DNA of 64,000 bases from Centrapalus pauciflorus (Eukaryota > Streptophyta > Magnoliopsida > Asterales > Asteraceae): assembly GCA_020465985.1 (NCBI GenBank), contig JAANYP010007556.1:124001-188000 (forward strand). Reading direction: 5' to 3'. Below the pieces are notes generated by a model, which saw nothing but the letters and a program-made list of their open reading frames with translations, was not told the DNA's origin and ran no database searches. The translations under genes and the position numbers were made by a program. Within the stretch, counting starts at the first letter, position 1; each line of letters opens with the position of its first letter. Positions 1-10,416 of this stretch are shown here, piece after piece.

Positions 1-172
1 GTATATATGATATTAGTGATGTTTAAGAGGGACATATGTGATATTAATAATTAAAATTGGGTATATATGATATTATGATATTTAGGAGGGATATATATGA
101 TATTAAAATTTTAGGTTGGGTATATATATGATATTATGAAGTTTTGGAGGGGTATATATGAAATTCTCCTTT
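1..172. repeat. AT-rich minisatellite, ~30/60-bp unit
   Basis: About six imperfect copies of a unit reading roughly GGTATATATGATATTA followed by a variable stretch ending in GGAGGG. Copies alternate, giving a ~30-bp half period and a ~60-bp higher-order period. The array runs off the left edge of the window, so its full size is unknown. Confidence 0.7.
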
Positions 173-299
173 TTTTTTATTATTCACAAAATTTATTTTT
201 TGAATCTAAGGTATAGTTCTTTTGATGAAAAGTCGTTTGGTGCTCTAAATTATCCTAAACTAAGGAAAATTGGAATACATCTCCGATGAACCCCTCGTC

Positions 300-1234
300 A
301 AAGTTCATAATCGAACGTCTACTCAAAGCTCCTACCAGCAAGACGAGACAAAGAAAGTCTAAGAAGTATCCGACCCATTTAGGGTACTTGAACAATGAAA
401 CTATAAATTATGAGTTCTAGAAGATCACATCCCAGAATTTTTTGTGAAATGGTAACAATGGAGATTGAAAGAGAGCTTTTGATATTTTTGATGACTGATT
501 GATGGGTAATCAAGCGGAATATACTACCAGGACGCTGAAAAGAGACAAATGAAGAATCCCTAAAGAGGTAGCTCGGTCGAGTCATAAGATTGTGAAGATA
601 TTGGAGTTGACGTCCAAGAAGATTACTAGGGTGGATATGCCTGAATGGTCTGTGAGAAGGGCTGATGGAGAACAATACTGGTTTGATGAGTCTGATCTTT
701 ATTACTTGGAATATGAGGACATCGAGTTATTATATGATCATTACATGAAAAAGATGAATAAGCACTGATGAAGAGTGTTGGCCATCAGAGCTTTTATCAA
801 GAAGCTGTTCAGACATATCGTGATGATGTACTTCAGAGATTTTTAAATCGCCGCTAAACTTCATGGGAAAAGGGTATTGTTGAATCGTCCTAACACATCT
901 CTACCTAACATCATAGACTTTCAAGAACTATCTATTTTAAAGAATCCAGAGCATGGCATTGTATATTTAAATCGAAGAAACAGAAAGAGATTCATGGTGA
1001 TGTCTGAAACTTGCAGCATTTTCGAATGTAACATTGAGGAAGATAAGAAGGTTAAGAGATTAATAGAAATGAAAATCTACTTGCTAATGAACGAATGTCA
1101 AATGACGACATGTTGTTGATTCACAAAGTGATTCAATTGGTAAACTATCGGTTGACCAAAAGATTATTTTGCAGAACGTTCATGACTAATCTTGATATGG
1201 TAGATCCACTGGACATATGATCATAAAGGGAGAG
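300..1234 (+). pseudogene. Degenerate retroelement coding remnant (+ strand)
   Basis: Several + strand frames with stops and frame changes still read as protein. One piece near 630-760 reads DMPEWSVRRADGEQYWFDES and continues with acidic and aromatic residues; another, open at 877-1119, reads LPNIIDFQELSILKN and later GIVYLNRRNRKRFM. The layout resembles a domain found in many retroelement-derived hypothetical proteins of Asteraceae; this is from memory and not checked by search. A purine-rich run (AAAGGGAGAGA) at about 1225-1235 could be the polypurine tract of the same element. There is no intact ORF, so I treat it as a dead copy. Confidence 0.45.
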
Positions 1235-1235
1235 A

Positions 1236-1545
1236 TTGTTGACTTTTAATTTAAGTTGTAGTCAATGTCCACAAGCTGTTTTGTATTTACTGCATGGTTA
1301 TCTAGTAGAGGGATTTCATTATAATTACTTAATAGTCATTCTCTATATACAGTGTAAGGTTTCTATGCTTGGTAACCTTTGGACCTATTGCAATATATGG
1401 TTGGAAATTTTGCGTACATACTCTAAAGTGAAAGGTTTCATTCTCATTTCAATCATTGCTTTATCATTGTTCTTATTATTAGTGTTTATGTGATTATATG
1501 ATTGGTAGTCATTATTATATGTTTAACAATTTTGACTCATCGCTT
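1236..1545 (+). mobile_element. Possible LTR start (TG...) after a polypurine tract
   Basis: The sequence TGTTGACTTTTAATTTAAG follows directly on a polypurine-like run, as expected where the 3' LTR of a + strand retrotransposon begins. I could not find a second copy in the window, and the 3' boundary is unclear because - strand Copia remnants start near 1550. The 85-codon open frame here looks accidental. Confidence 0.3.
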
Positions 1546-1549
1546 TATC

Positions 1550-2507
1550 ACATGTCCTTTTCCTAGGATTAGAGAAATCTTTCTCTTTATCCATGTAAGG
1601 GAACATATTTTCAAAGAATTCAGCTTCTATAGATTCAATGACCGTATTGGTGTTAATATCCTTTATATTTAACTTGTAATCCAAAAGGTTGCACTATTCT
1701 TTGTAGGTCCGATGTAAACACAGTCGGGATTGTTGTTTGTCCAAGTTTAGTTCTCTTTGGTAGAGGGACTTGAACTTTCACAAAGCAACCCCACACATTC
1801 ATTCTTTTGTAAGAAGGTAACTTTTTTTCCCACAGTTCATATAGTGATTTATCACTCTTTGTATGAGGAATCTTATTTAAAAAAAAATATTTGCTGTATA
1901 CATGCTTTACCCCATAAAGATTGAGGTGCTCTCAAGGTAATTAACATTAAATTTATCATATTTTTCAATGTTCAATTCTTCCTTTATGCTACTCTGAATT
2001 GTTGTGGAGTGTAAGGAGTTGTTGTTTCACGTACTATGTCATGTGTTGAAAAAAATTCTGCAAAGTCATTTGACTAATATTCGCTACCTCAGTCAGACCT
2101 TAGAATTTTGATTCGTCTATCAAGTTGGTTTTCAACTTCAGCCTTAAAAGTTTTGAACATATCTAAGGCTTCATCTTTTGTATGTATTAGATACAAATAA
2201 CAAAACTTATTACAATCATCAATGAATGATATATCGTTTTAGAGTTGCTTTGTAATCACATAAGTCATTGTGAATCAACCCAAGTATTTCATTAGATTTC
2301 TCCACGTATTTATGAGGATGTTTTGTGTATTTTGATCCAACACTAATTTCACACATTGTCTTTTTGTCCATATTACACTTAGGCAACATGCCAAGTTTAA
2401 CCATTCTTTGTAAAGATCGATAATTAACGTGTCCTAATCTAGAATGGCATAAAGAAGAGGAATCAGTCATATACACAAGAGTAGTGTTAGTGTCTGCATT
2501 ATTATTA

Positions 2508-2604
<97 letters not shown>

Positions 2605-3790
2605 GCATCATTTGTTAACTTCAACACTAAACTTGAAGAGCTCATCACAGAGATATCCATTCCCAACATAAGTCTCACCCTTGGTGATAACACATTTGTC
2701 TCATTCGAATACAAGTTTGAATACTTTTTTACTTAACATAGGACCATAAATCAACTTCTTATTAATTGGAGGACCATGCATGACATTTACGAGTATGAAA
2801 TCTTTCCCAGAATTGAGTTTCATTCACTTTTCCTTCTATCTTTACAGATGTAGCATTCCCCACAAACATTGGTTCTTTATTGTCACTTGTTTTCTGATAT
2901 GTAAAAAAAGAACTTTACGGAATTATAGATGTCCCTAGTGGTCCTGTGTCCATCCATCAGTTAACATAATTTGAAATTAGATTGGCCTCTATAACACCAG
3001 TAATTTGATTTCGAGAATCAACCAAATTCACATTTCCGTCAGCATTACCACCATTTCCACCATCATCGGGGCGATCTTTCATATGACGACACTCTTTTTG
3101 CTTTGTGACCTTGCTTTCCACATACCCAACAACACTTGTTCTTGAAAGATTGCTTGTTTGAGCATTTTGAATTCTTGAAAGAAGACTTGTCAGCAACACC
3201 AAGTCCTATGCCTTTATTTTTCTGAAAATTGGCTTTAGACGTGTTTCTTTCTCCAACCAAATTTGCATTTGGTTCCAAGGAATTTGCATCAACCTTTTCA
3301 TTCTGATTATCCTTTTAAACCCGACATTTAAAACCAATTGCTCAAAACTCATTTCCTTAGTAAGATGTTTAAGATTAAGTTTAAAATTCTTCCAAGATCG
3401 CGGTAATTTTTCAATAATAGAACTAGGATTAATTCCCATACCTTCGACATCAACTTCACGGACAATGACTTGGAGTTCATCAACTTGTTTGACAACAGAT
3501 TTGGCATCACTCATCTTGAAATTCAGAAATTCGCCAACAACGAATTTCTTTGAACATGCAACTTCAGTTTTATACTTGGTCTTGAGAGACACCAAATTTC
3601 TCTTGCTGAATTAAATGTGGAGTAAATATCATACAGAGAGTCATCAAGAGCTTTCAGAATATAATTTCGACAATTATACTATTTGCTTTTCCAAGTATCA
3701 ACAACCCTTTCATGCTTCACCATCTATTTAGCGGTGGAAACATTCTGCTCCTCACTAATTGGTGAACTCTGCGGTGCATCTTTTGTCAGT
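1550..3790 (-). pseudogene. Ty1/Copia gag-pol remnant (3' part of gag to integrase)
   Basis: Read on the - strand, this is a decayed Copia polyprotein. The gag (UBN2-type) domain lies at about 3790-3206. A CCHC zinc knuckle (CWVCGKQGHKAK) follows near 3110-3150. Next comes a GAG-pre-integrase segment at 2480-2219 (CHSRLGHVNYRSLQRM, then LIHNDLCD of the integrase start), then integrase-core remnants with several stops and frame changes to about 1550. Protease is barely recognisable, and reverse transcriptase and RNase H are absent. A trinucleotide repeat has expanded between the zinc knuckle and the pre-integrase part. Stops lie within gag, so the element is dead. It continues beyond the hAT insertion at 3791-4365. 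Confidence 0.8.
2511..2603. repeat. (TTA)n trinucleotide microsatellite
   Basis: A nearly pure TTA/ATT run with one interruption, lying inside the dead Copia pol remnant. In the - strand frame it would encode runs of Asn and Ile, which explains an open frame here with no biological meaning. Confidence 0.9.
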
Positions 3791-4114
3791 TAGGGATGAC
3801 AACGGGGCGGGTTCGAGGCGGGGAATGAAAATCTTGTACCGTTTAAAAAACCGCGGGTATTAAATGGGGATCCCCGTCAGGTACACGGGGAAACCCGCCG
3901 GAAATCGGGGTATCCATTTATAATTACAATACTAATATTAAATTAACCACATGATCCATAATTTAATCTTAAAACGTCAATGTATGTTAAAATTACAATA
4001 GTAGTATTAAATGAAATTCGTATCTCTATCAAATGATAAACATAAAAACATTATTTCAATAAATTATATGCAAATAAATTCGTATCCCTATCAAAAATAG
4101 ATAAAAATATTCAT

Positions 4115-4150
<36 letters not shown>

Positions 4151-4365
4151 ATATACAATATAAATAGTATGTTGCTATTAAAAAGGGAATCAGGGTATTC
4201 GGGGATTTAAACGGGTTATGTAATTGGGTATACTGAGCGGGTATTATCAATACCATACCCGTTCCATCCCCATTTAACTTAATCGGGTTCGGGAAAACCC
4301 GCCCCGATTAGGTCGGTTTTCGGTGTTTCCTGTCAGGTTTTGGTTTTTTTTTTTTGCCATCCCTA
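3791..4365. mobile_element. Non-autonomous hAT element inserted in Copia gag
   Basis: The ends are inverted repeats (TAGGGATGACAA on the left; TTGCCATCCCTA on the right, read on the + strand) of the Ac/hAT type. The 575-bp element is flanked by an imperfect 8-bp target duplication, TTGTCAGT at 3783-3790 and CTGTCAAT at 4366-4373. GC-rich subterminal blocks of the kind GGGGCGGGTTCG flank an AT-rich core with a (TA)n(CA)n tract at 4117-4150. It carries no coding capacity. Gag protein similarity resumes immediately on both sides, which confirms the boundaries. Diverged relatives lie at 26921-27340 and 49045-49484. Confidence 0.85.
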
Positions 4366-4480
4366 CTGTCAATATGTTTGACACATGAAAGGATGTTAAA
4401 TACAACAACTTCTTCTATTGCCAATGCTTGAAATCCGTCGCTTTGAATTTCTCTGGCTGTTCGACATGATTTTTCATTAT
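4366..4480 (-). pseudogene. N-terminal gag fragment of the same Copia element
   Basis: On the - strand this reads QPEKFKATDFKHWQ, a stop, then KKLLYLTSFHVSNILT, which matches the start of Copia gag proteins (the family's PEKF-G-DFKRWQ-KMLFYLTTL pattern). It is the 5' part of the gag that continues beyond the hAT insertion. A frameshift and an internal stop show decay. Confidence 0.65.
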
Positions 4481-4605
4481 GGACGTTTAAAAGATAATCA
4501 AAATGCTTGTTAAACGTAGTTAAGAGATAATCGAAATACTTGTTAACATACAGTAACACACACATATTTGTTACATCAACAACGAAATGAAAATCTATAA
4601 ATGTG

Positions 4606-4617
4606 TAGATGATACCT
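4606..4617 (-). other. Possible primer-binding site of the Copia element
   Basis: On the - strand AGGTATCATCTAC follows the LTR end by a few bases. It resembles the plant initiator-Met primer-binding site TGGTATCAGAGC with several changes, and it sits between the LTR and gag as expected. Confidence 0.4.
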
Positions 4618-4621
4618 AAAT

Positions 4622-5008
4622 TGATGAACTTGTGAATCTAGATTGAGGCCTACGTGTACAATATTCTAAGACATCCAACAATCTATTCAATCGATTGGTT
4701 GAATCTGAGGAACTAAAGTTATATGAACATGGATGATTTCAACAAGAGAGTTTGGATGAAAGGAAAAAAAAATGAAAGAATGAAATCAAATCTTTTTTTA
4801 GTCTGCACATATATAACCTAAAAAACTGTCATTCGGCAACTAAAACAAATTAAACAGTTAAGTCATTTCCTGTGTTTGCACATATATAATCGAAAAAATG
4901 GATTATTTGACAATTAAAACGAATTACTCAGTTACGTGAGTCCTAAGGTCATACTTTAACCATTTAATATATACATATTCAATTTTTCTCACCAAATTAA
5001 GCCCAACA
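4622..5008 (-). mobile_element. 5' LTR of the - strand Copia element
   Basis: Read on the - strand, a 387-bp segment begins TGTTGGGCTTAATTTGG and ends TTCATCA, that is TG...CA, directly upstream of the putative primer-binding site and gag. It contains a ~73-bp internal tandem duplication, each copy carrying TGCACATATATAA, so the putative TATA region is doubled. No matching 3' LTR is visible to the left, so the downstream half of the element has been lost. Confidence 0.55.
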
Positions 5009-5048
5009 TTTTAATTTGATTATTGAATTAGATTTATGTATACACAAC

Positions 5049-5552
5049 TAGGGGTGTGCAAAATAACCGAACCTGAATAACCTAATCGAAACGAACCTTA
5101 ATCGGGTTAAATGGGTCAGGTTATTCGGTTTAAATACTACACGAATAAGTAATACAGTTCGGTTTACGGGTAGGATTTATGCTTATTCGGGTACCCAAAT
5201 AACCCGTTTAATATATATTTGTCATTTTGTTGATTTGTTTATGATTATAATAAGAATTGTTTATATATATAATGTAAATATCTAAATACCAAATTTTGAT
5301 ACTCAAATAATTTAACCCGTTTTACCAAAATTACCCAACTCATTAACCCGTTTAAACTACTATTTCATTTTTTATACCATAACCGAATAATGTATTTAAC
5401 CCAAATTGAATAACCTGATACTCATTTAACCCGAAACTGATTAACCTGACCCCTTATTTGGTTCGGATTCGGCTAGCTAACACACACTCAAACCCGAATA
5501 AATCGAATCGAATATCCCAATACCTAATTAACCCGTCCGGATAAAATCCCTA
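5049..5552. mobile_element. Repeat with multiple CGGGTTA / TAACCCG blocks (hAT-like?)
   Basis: It begins TAGGGGTGTGCAAAATAACC and ends AAAATCCCTA, giving only a short TAGGG terminal match. The body is built of repeated AACCCG / CGGGTT / AACCGAAT motifs. This composition is typical of non-autonomous hAT-like repeats in plant intergenic DNA. No convincing 8-bp duplication was found. Confidence 0.4.
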
Positions 5553-5562
5553 ACGTTCGCAA

Positions 5563-5616
5563 TAATTTCTTATTTTCCTTACACGTGGCGTAATTTCTTA
5601 TTTTCCTTACACGTGG
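5563..5616. promoter_or_regulatory. Tandem 28-bp duplication carrying two G-boxes
   Basis: Two copies of TAATTTCTTATTTTCCTTAC followed by ACGTGG, 28 bp apart, each with a perfect CACGTG (5582-5587 and 5610-5615). The pair sits about 250 bp upstream of the RH7 TATA box. G-boxes are bound by plant bZIP and bHLH factors, but a role here is inferred only from position. Confidence 0.55.
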
Positions 5617-5792
5617 GACAAAGTCCCAACAAACTGTCAATTATAATCAGCAAATTTAGATATTCAATTGTACATTTTTTTTTAAAGTTTATAAAAGAAA
5701 TCTGTAAAATAAATAATTTCTTAGACCTAAGAACTTGTTATGTTCGTTTATTTCAGTTTCAGCGGAAATCCAACGCCTCAAATGGAACAGCG

Positions 5793-5854
5793 AGCCCAAA
5801 TCCAACGGCTCAAAAATCACACCTAATTTACCCTATAAATATGACAAACCCTAA
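5793..5854 (+). promoter_or_regulatory. RH7 core promoter: site II, TATA box, telo-box
   Basis: AGCCCA (5793-5798, a site II element on the opposite strand) is followed by TATAAAT (5834-5840) and a telo-box AAACCCTAA (5846-5854), all within 170 bp of the RH7 start codon. Site II plus telo-box is the known signature of plant ribosome-biogenesis and ribosomal-protein promoters, which fits a nucleolar helicase. Transcription would start near 5865-5870. Confidence 0.65.
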
Positions 5855-5960
5855 ACCTTATTTCTTCCTCTTTCTCCTCTCTATCTGCTGCTGCAACGCA
5901 AGCGATAAATCGTATTTATAGCAGGAAGGAGAACAAGCCCCCACACACCATAGACAAGCC

Positions 5961-8900
5961 ATGCCTTCGCTTGCTGTTCTGCCTGAAACCCTAACTCAAT
6001 CCTCCGTATCCCTCACAGAGAAGGCCAAGAAGATGAAGAACATCAACTCCGAAACCGTCGGAGTCGAATCTTCAAATAAGAAGAAAGAGAAAAAGATCAA
6101 GAAAATTAAGGCTACGCCTCAGACGGAGTTTTCCTCTGATTCTGATAGGTCCGAGAAAAAGATCAAGAGGAAACGTAAGGCTTCTTTGGATACAGACAAC
6201 GATGAAGGGAAAAGCGATACGAGTTCTGAATTAGGCGACCCTGTAAATTTCAAGGTATATTGATGTTTCCCGTCAATTGTTAGTTTTAAGTTTATTTCAA
6301 ATACGTTTGTGTTTGTCGTTCGTGTTAACATCGAATAACTTGATTGATTACATTTTTAAAAATATTGTTTGGAATATATGAAGATTGAGGAGTCGATGAA
6401 GAAAAGTAAGAAGAAAAAGATGAAGACGGTCGAGGTGAATGAAGTGGAGGATGTGAGTAAAGAAGACAATCCAAACGCGGTTTCGAACTTTAGGGTTTCT
6501 GAGCCGTTGAGGAATGCCTTGAAGGCTAAGGGGATCGAGGCTCTGTTTCCTATACAGGCCCGGACCTTTGATTCTATTTATGACGGTCTTGATTTGATTG
6601 GGAAAGCTAAAACCGGACAGGTACTTGTTTCATCGCTTTTGTAATTTTGCGTTACTTATAATATCTGGCAGTGAAAAAACATACTCAACAGGGAGCTTTA
6701 GTTTTAAATACATCATTACATGAATTCCGGTTGTTTGGTTTGAACTGTTACACGTTCACTTGAGTATTTGTAACTATAAATTAGGGTGGCAATGTGAAAT
6801 TGAATAATAGACAATCAACTGTTTGGACGTGCTTTGCAGCATGAAGTTACAAATTCTTATTATTTAAGGATAACCTTATGTTTGTAAGCATGCTTTGAAA
6901 ACCTTCATCCAAACACCTCCTTATAGGCCTAGACTTCTTGGATTTTGATTTATATTTGGTATGAAGGAGCAAAGGATAGTTTTCAACAACTTGTACTGCA
7001 GGATCCCTATATATAACTAAGCTCATTCTGGCTACAAGAATGTACTAAATTATTATTTCTTATTAAACAGGGCAAAACGCTGGCCTTCATTTTGCCAATA
7101 TTGGAATCCCTAACAAATGGACCCGAGAAAGCATCTAGGAGGACCGGGTATGGCAGGTCACCTACCATTCTTGTGCTTTTGCCAACCAGAGAATTAGCAA
7201 AGCAGGTATTATTACAGAAATACAAGTTAATGTGCCATAATCTTGATTTACTGTGTATATATTTGCAAGATATTTAGGCTATCAACATTGTTTTAGACAC
7301 TCTTGTTTTTATTATAGGTATTTACAGATTTTAAATACTACGGTGAGGCTGTGGGCCTGAGTGCATGTTGTTTGTATGGCGGAGGTGGTGCTTCCATTTC
7401 TCCTCAAACCGTGCAATTGAAAAGAGGGGTGGATATTGTTGTAGGAGCAGTTGGCCGTGTTAAGGTACATATGTTTTTATAACATCTGCATCAGGAGTTA
7501 CATGTATTTGTTCAAGTGAACTGTAATATGATATTGATGTGTAGGATCACATAGAGAGAGGAAATCTTGACCTGTGCTCATTGAAATTTCGCATCCTTGA
7601 TGAAGCTGATGAGATGTTGAGGCAGGGTTTTGTTGAAGATGTTGAATATATTCTAGGTAAATAATATTATTTCACTATATTTGGAATTTTGGATTCACTT
7701 ATTGTAAGATGTTTTGCTTTAATTTCATTTTTCATTGGATTTATGTTGTGTTGGCTATGGAAGCTTGAGTTTTGGAAAAAGTGGAAAACACAATAACTGT
7801 TTTGAAGCTTGACTCCAGTTTTTGTTCTTCTGTTTTGAAGGCAAGGTGAATGATGCTAGCAAAGTCCAAACAGTTCTGTTTAGTGCAACTTTACCAGCTT
7901 GGGTTAATCATGTATGTCTTATTGTGTGATGCTGCACATATATATTGTCTATTCACTGATTTACACATTATTGTGTAATGCTGCACATATACATTGTCTT
8001 AGGTTAAAATTTATCCTCTCTCTTTGCTGTCTCCTCAGATTGCATCGAAGTTTTTAAAACCAAACAAGAAGATTGTGGATCTTGTGGGCGTGGAGGTAAT
8101 GAAGGCTAGTGAAAACGTGAGACACATCATTATGCCTTGCTCAAGTTCAGCGAGGTCCCAGGTCATTCCTGATATTATTCGGCATCATAGCAGGTGAGAT
8201 TTTACAATATGCAGGTAGTTTAATTTTTGTAATCTGCAGTTGCTTTATAAAAAAAGTATACAATCTCTTCATGTCATTTTGTATTTCTTTTCTTTTTTCT
8301 TTCCCCAGCGGAGGACGCACCATTGTTTTCACCGAGACAAAGGATTATTGTTCTGAACTTTCTGGAGTTTTGGTTGGAGCACGTCCTCTTCATGGGGACA
8401 TTCAGCAGTCTGTGCGCGAGGTAAGTCATTTTTGAGAGACATACTTCATTCACTTTAGTCACTGATGATCAATGAAGAATAAGATTCAAGTATTCCTTTT
8501 TAATAGGCAACTCTTGCGGGATTCCGATCAGGCAAGTTCATGACGCTTGTTGCCACGAATGTGGCTGCACGAGGACTTGACATTCACGATGTACAGTTGA
8601 TTATCCAGGTATATACTTAAGTCCAGTTTTTGTAGATTACTCTGTTTTTTATTTGTTTTACTGAAATTGCTTTCTTTCAGTGTGAACCACCACGTGATGT
8701 TGAAGACTACATTCACCGATCTGGGAGGACAGGAAGAGCAGGTAACAATATTGTCTGAGATACTTAATTATAAGCATCCAAATGTTTTTGTATTGGGTCG
8801 TTTTAATGTACGAGTTTGGGGCCTACTTTCATTTCCTCCAGGTAATTCTGGCGTTGCCATCACACTTTATGAGCCAAGGAAGTCAAATATTTCCAAATTA

Positions 8901-10060
8901 GAGAGAGAAGCAGGTGTGAAATTTGAACACATATCTGCTCCTCAACCGGCCGATATTGCCAAAGCTGCTGGCGGGGATGCTGCAGAAGCAATTATTCAAG
9001 TTGCTGATAGGTACAAAAGTTTTTTTTCTTTTGTAAATGGTTCATAGTTAACATAACTTGTTGAATTTCATTCATATTCATTTGGAACTCACAGCGTGAT
9101 CCCTGTCTTCAAATCTGCTGCGGAGGAGTTGATAAATTCTTCTGGCCTATCGCCGGTAGAATTGCTTGCCAAGGCACTTGCCAAGAGTATTGTAAGTCTC
9201 GTATTGCTTTATACTATTTGATCTAATGGATACTTGCTTTGAATTAAATGGATTCCACACGCTTGTTTGCTGCAGGGGTATACTGAAATTAAGAAGAGAT
9301 CTCTTCTAACGTCCATGGAGAACTACGTGACGTTACTTCTTGAGGCTGGAAGACCTGTTTATACGCCTTCGTAAGCATTTTAAGTTGCTTGCCATTTGTA
9401 TAAAAATGTTGTGTGTTGAGCTTTTTAACAAATGAAAAGCACAGGCACAGCTTAAAAAGGTTCATTTGCTTTTTGATGGAAATCGAGGGTTTGATGTCGT
9501 TATGCTATTGTGTCTTGGGAACATTAGGACTTGTAATTCATATAGGGTTGTTATTAATGAATGTCCTCACCTCACTCTTGATTGATTTCTGTTATTGTTT
9601 TTAGATTTGTGTATGGTGTCTTGAGGAGGTTTCTACCAGAAGAGAAAGTAGAGTCAATTCAAGGTCTTGCACTAACAGCTGATCAAAGAGGTGCCGTCTT
9701 TGATGTTGCTGCGGAAGACTTGGACACCTTCCTTGCTGGTGCGATTTATCTTTCCGATCTACTTTTTAACTAGAATATAATTATTTAATGTATGATGTTT
9801 GTGTTATTTCTTTTGCTATGGTGATAGGCCAGGAGAATGCTACGGGTGTAAGCTTGGAAGTGGTAACAGAACTGCCACAGTTGCAAGAGAGAGAGCAGAC
9901 CCGGGGAAGATTTGGTGGAGGTCGTGGTGGATATGGAGACAGGAGAGGTGGTTTCTCCCGTGGAGGAGGACGTGGTGGTTTCTCTGATCGCAGGAACGAT
10001 AGATTTTCTAGAGGCGGTGGTGGCGGCGGCAGAGGCCGTGGGGGCTACAAAAGATGGTAA
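5961..10060 (+). CDS. RH7: DEAD-box ATP-dependent RNA helicase 7 (RH7/PRH75 type)
   Basis: Fifteen GT-AG exons: 5961-6254, 6384-6620, 7071-7205, 7318-7464, 7545-7656, 7841-7911, 8039-8193, 8309-8420, 8507-8608, 8681-8741, 8842-9010, 9095-9191, 9276-9370, 9605-9738, 9828-10060. Phases agree throughout and give 717 residues. Order of parts: Lys-rich charged N-terminus; Q motif (FPIQ, ~153); Walker A AKTGQGKT (173-180); PTREL; DEAD (290-293); SAT (323-325); VATNVAARGLD; HRSGRTGR (467-474); a GUCT domain (~565-650); and an RGG-rich tail from about 663 ending GRGGYKRW. Domain order and length match plant RH7, a nucleolar helicase acting in rRNA processing and RNA chaperoning. One oddity: motif Ib, normally TPGR, reads AVGR (266-269). 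The start is the first ATG after the TATA and telo-box region. Confidence 0.93.
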
Positions 10061-10336
10061 AAAGGCTTGATTGCTTTTGTCAGAATATGTTTATAGGCGG
10101 AGGCTCCAAGCAGTTTTGATATAATGAAGACAGCATTGCCAATGTGGCTCGGCTTCTAATTATAGTGTTATCCTTTTCTGAGTGTTTAGATTGATTAGTA
10201 CGCTTTACAATTATATATTTTTGGTTAAATGTATTAGAGATGTTAACAGTTGGTTATATGGACTTGGTTAAATGTATTAACAATTATATATTTTTGGGTT
10301 GGATTAACTTGTGAAGATGTTCCGTGTAGGTAAATT

Positions 10337-10366
10337 ACCTACCCCGTCACAGAGACCCTTATAAAA
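10337..10366 (+). promoter_or_regulatory. P450 promoter: AC-element-like site and TATA box
   Basis: TATAAAA at 10360-10366 lies 51 bp before the P450 ATG. ACCTACC at 10337-10343 matches the AC-I element bound by R2R3-MYB factors. The whole RH7-to-P450 gap is about 356 bp, so the P450 promoter must lie partly over the RH7 3' UTR and terminator. Confidence 0.45.
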
Positions 10367-10416
10367 GAAGAAGGGTTTTTCATTCACAAGTGGTGTGTGA
10401 TTTGTCTCTCCACAAT

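Noticed and set aside
2219..2611. 130-codon open frame with long Ile and Asn runs
   Set aside because: Its first third is a translated (TTA)n microsatellite. Only the later part (CHSRLGHVNYRSL...) is meaningful, and that belongs to the dead Copia element.
5613..5921. 102-codon + strand open frame before RH7
   Set aside because: It spans the RH7 site II, TATA and telo-box region and has no recognisable domain.
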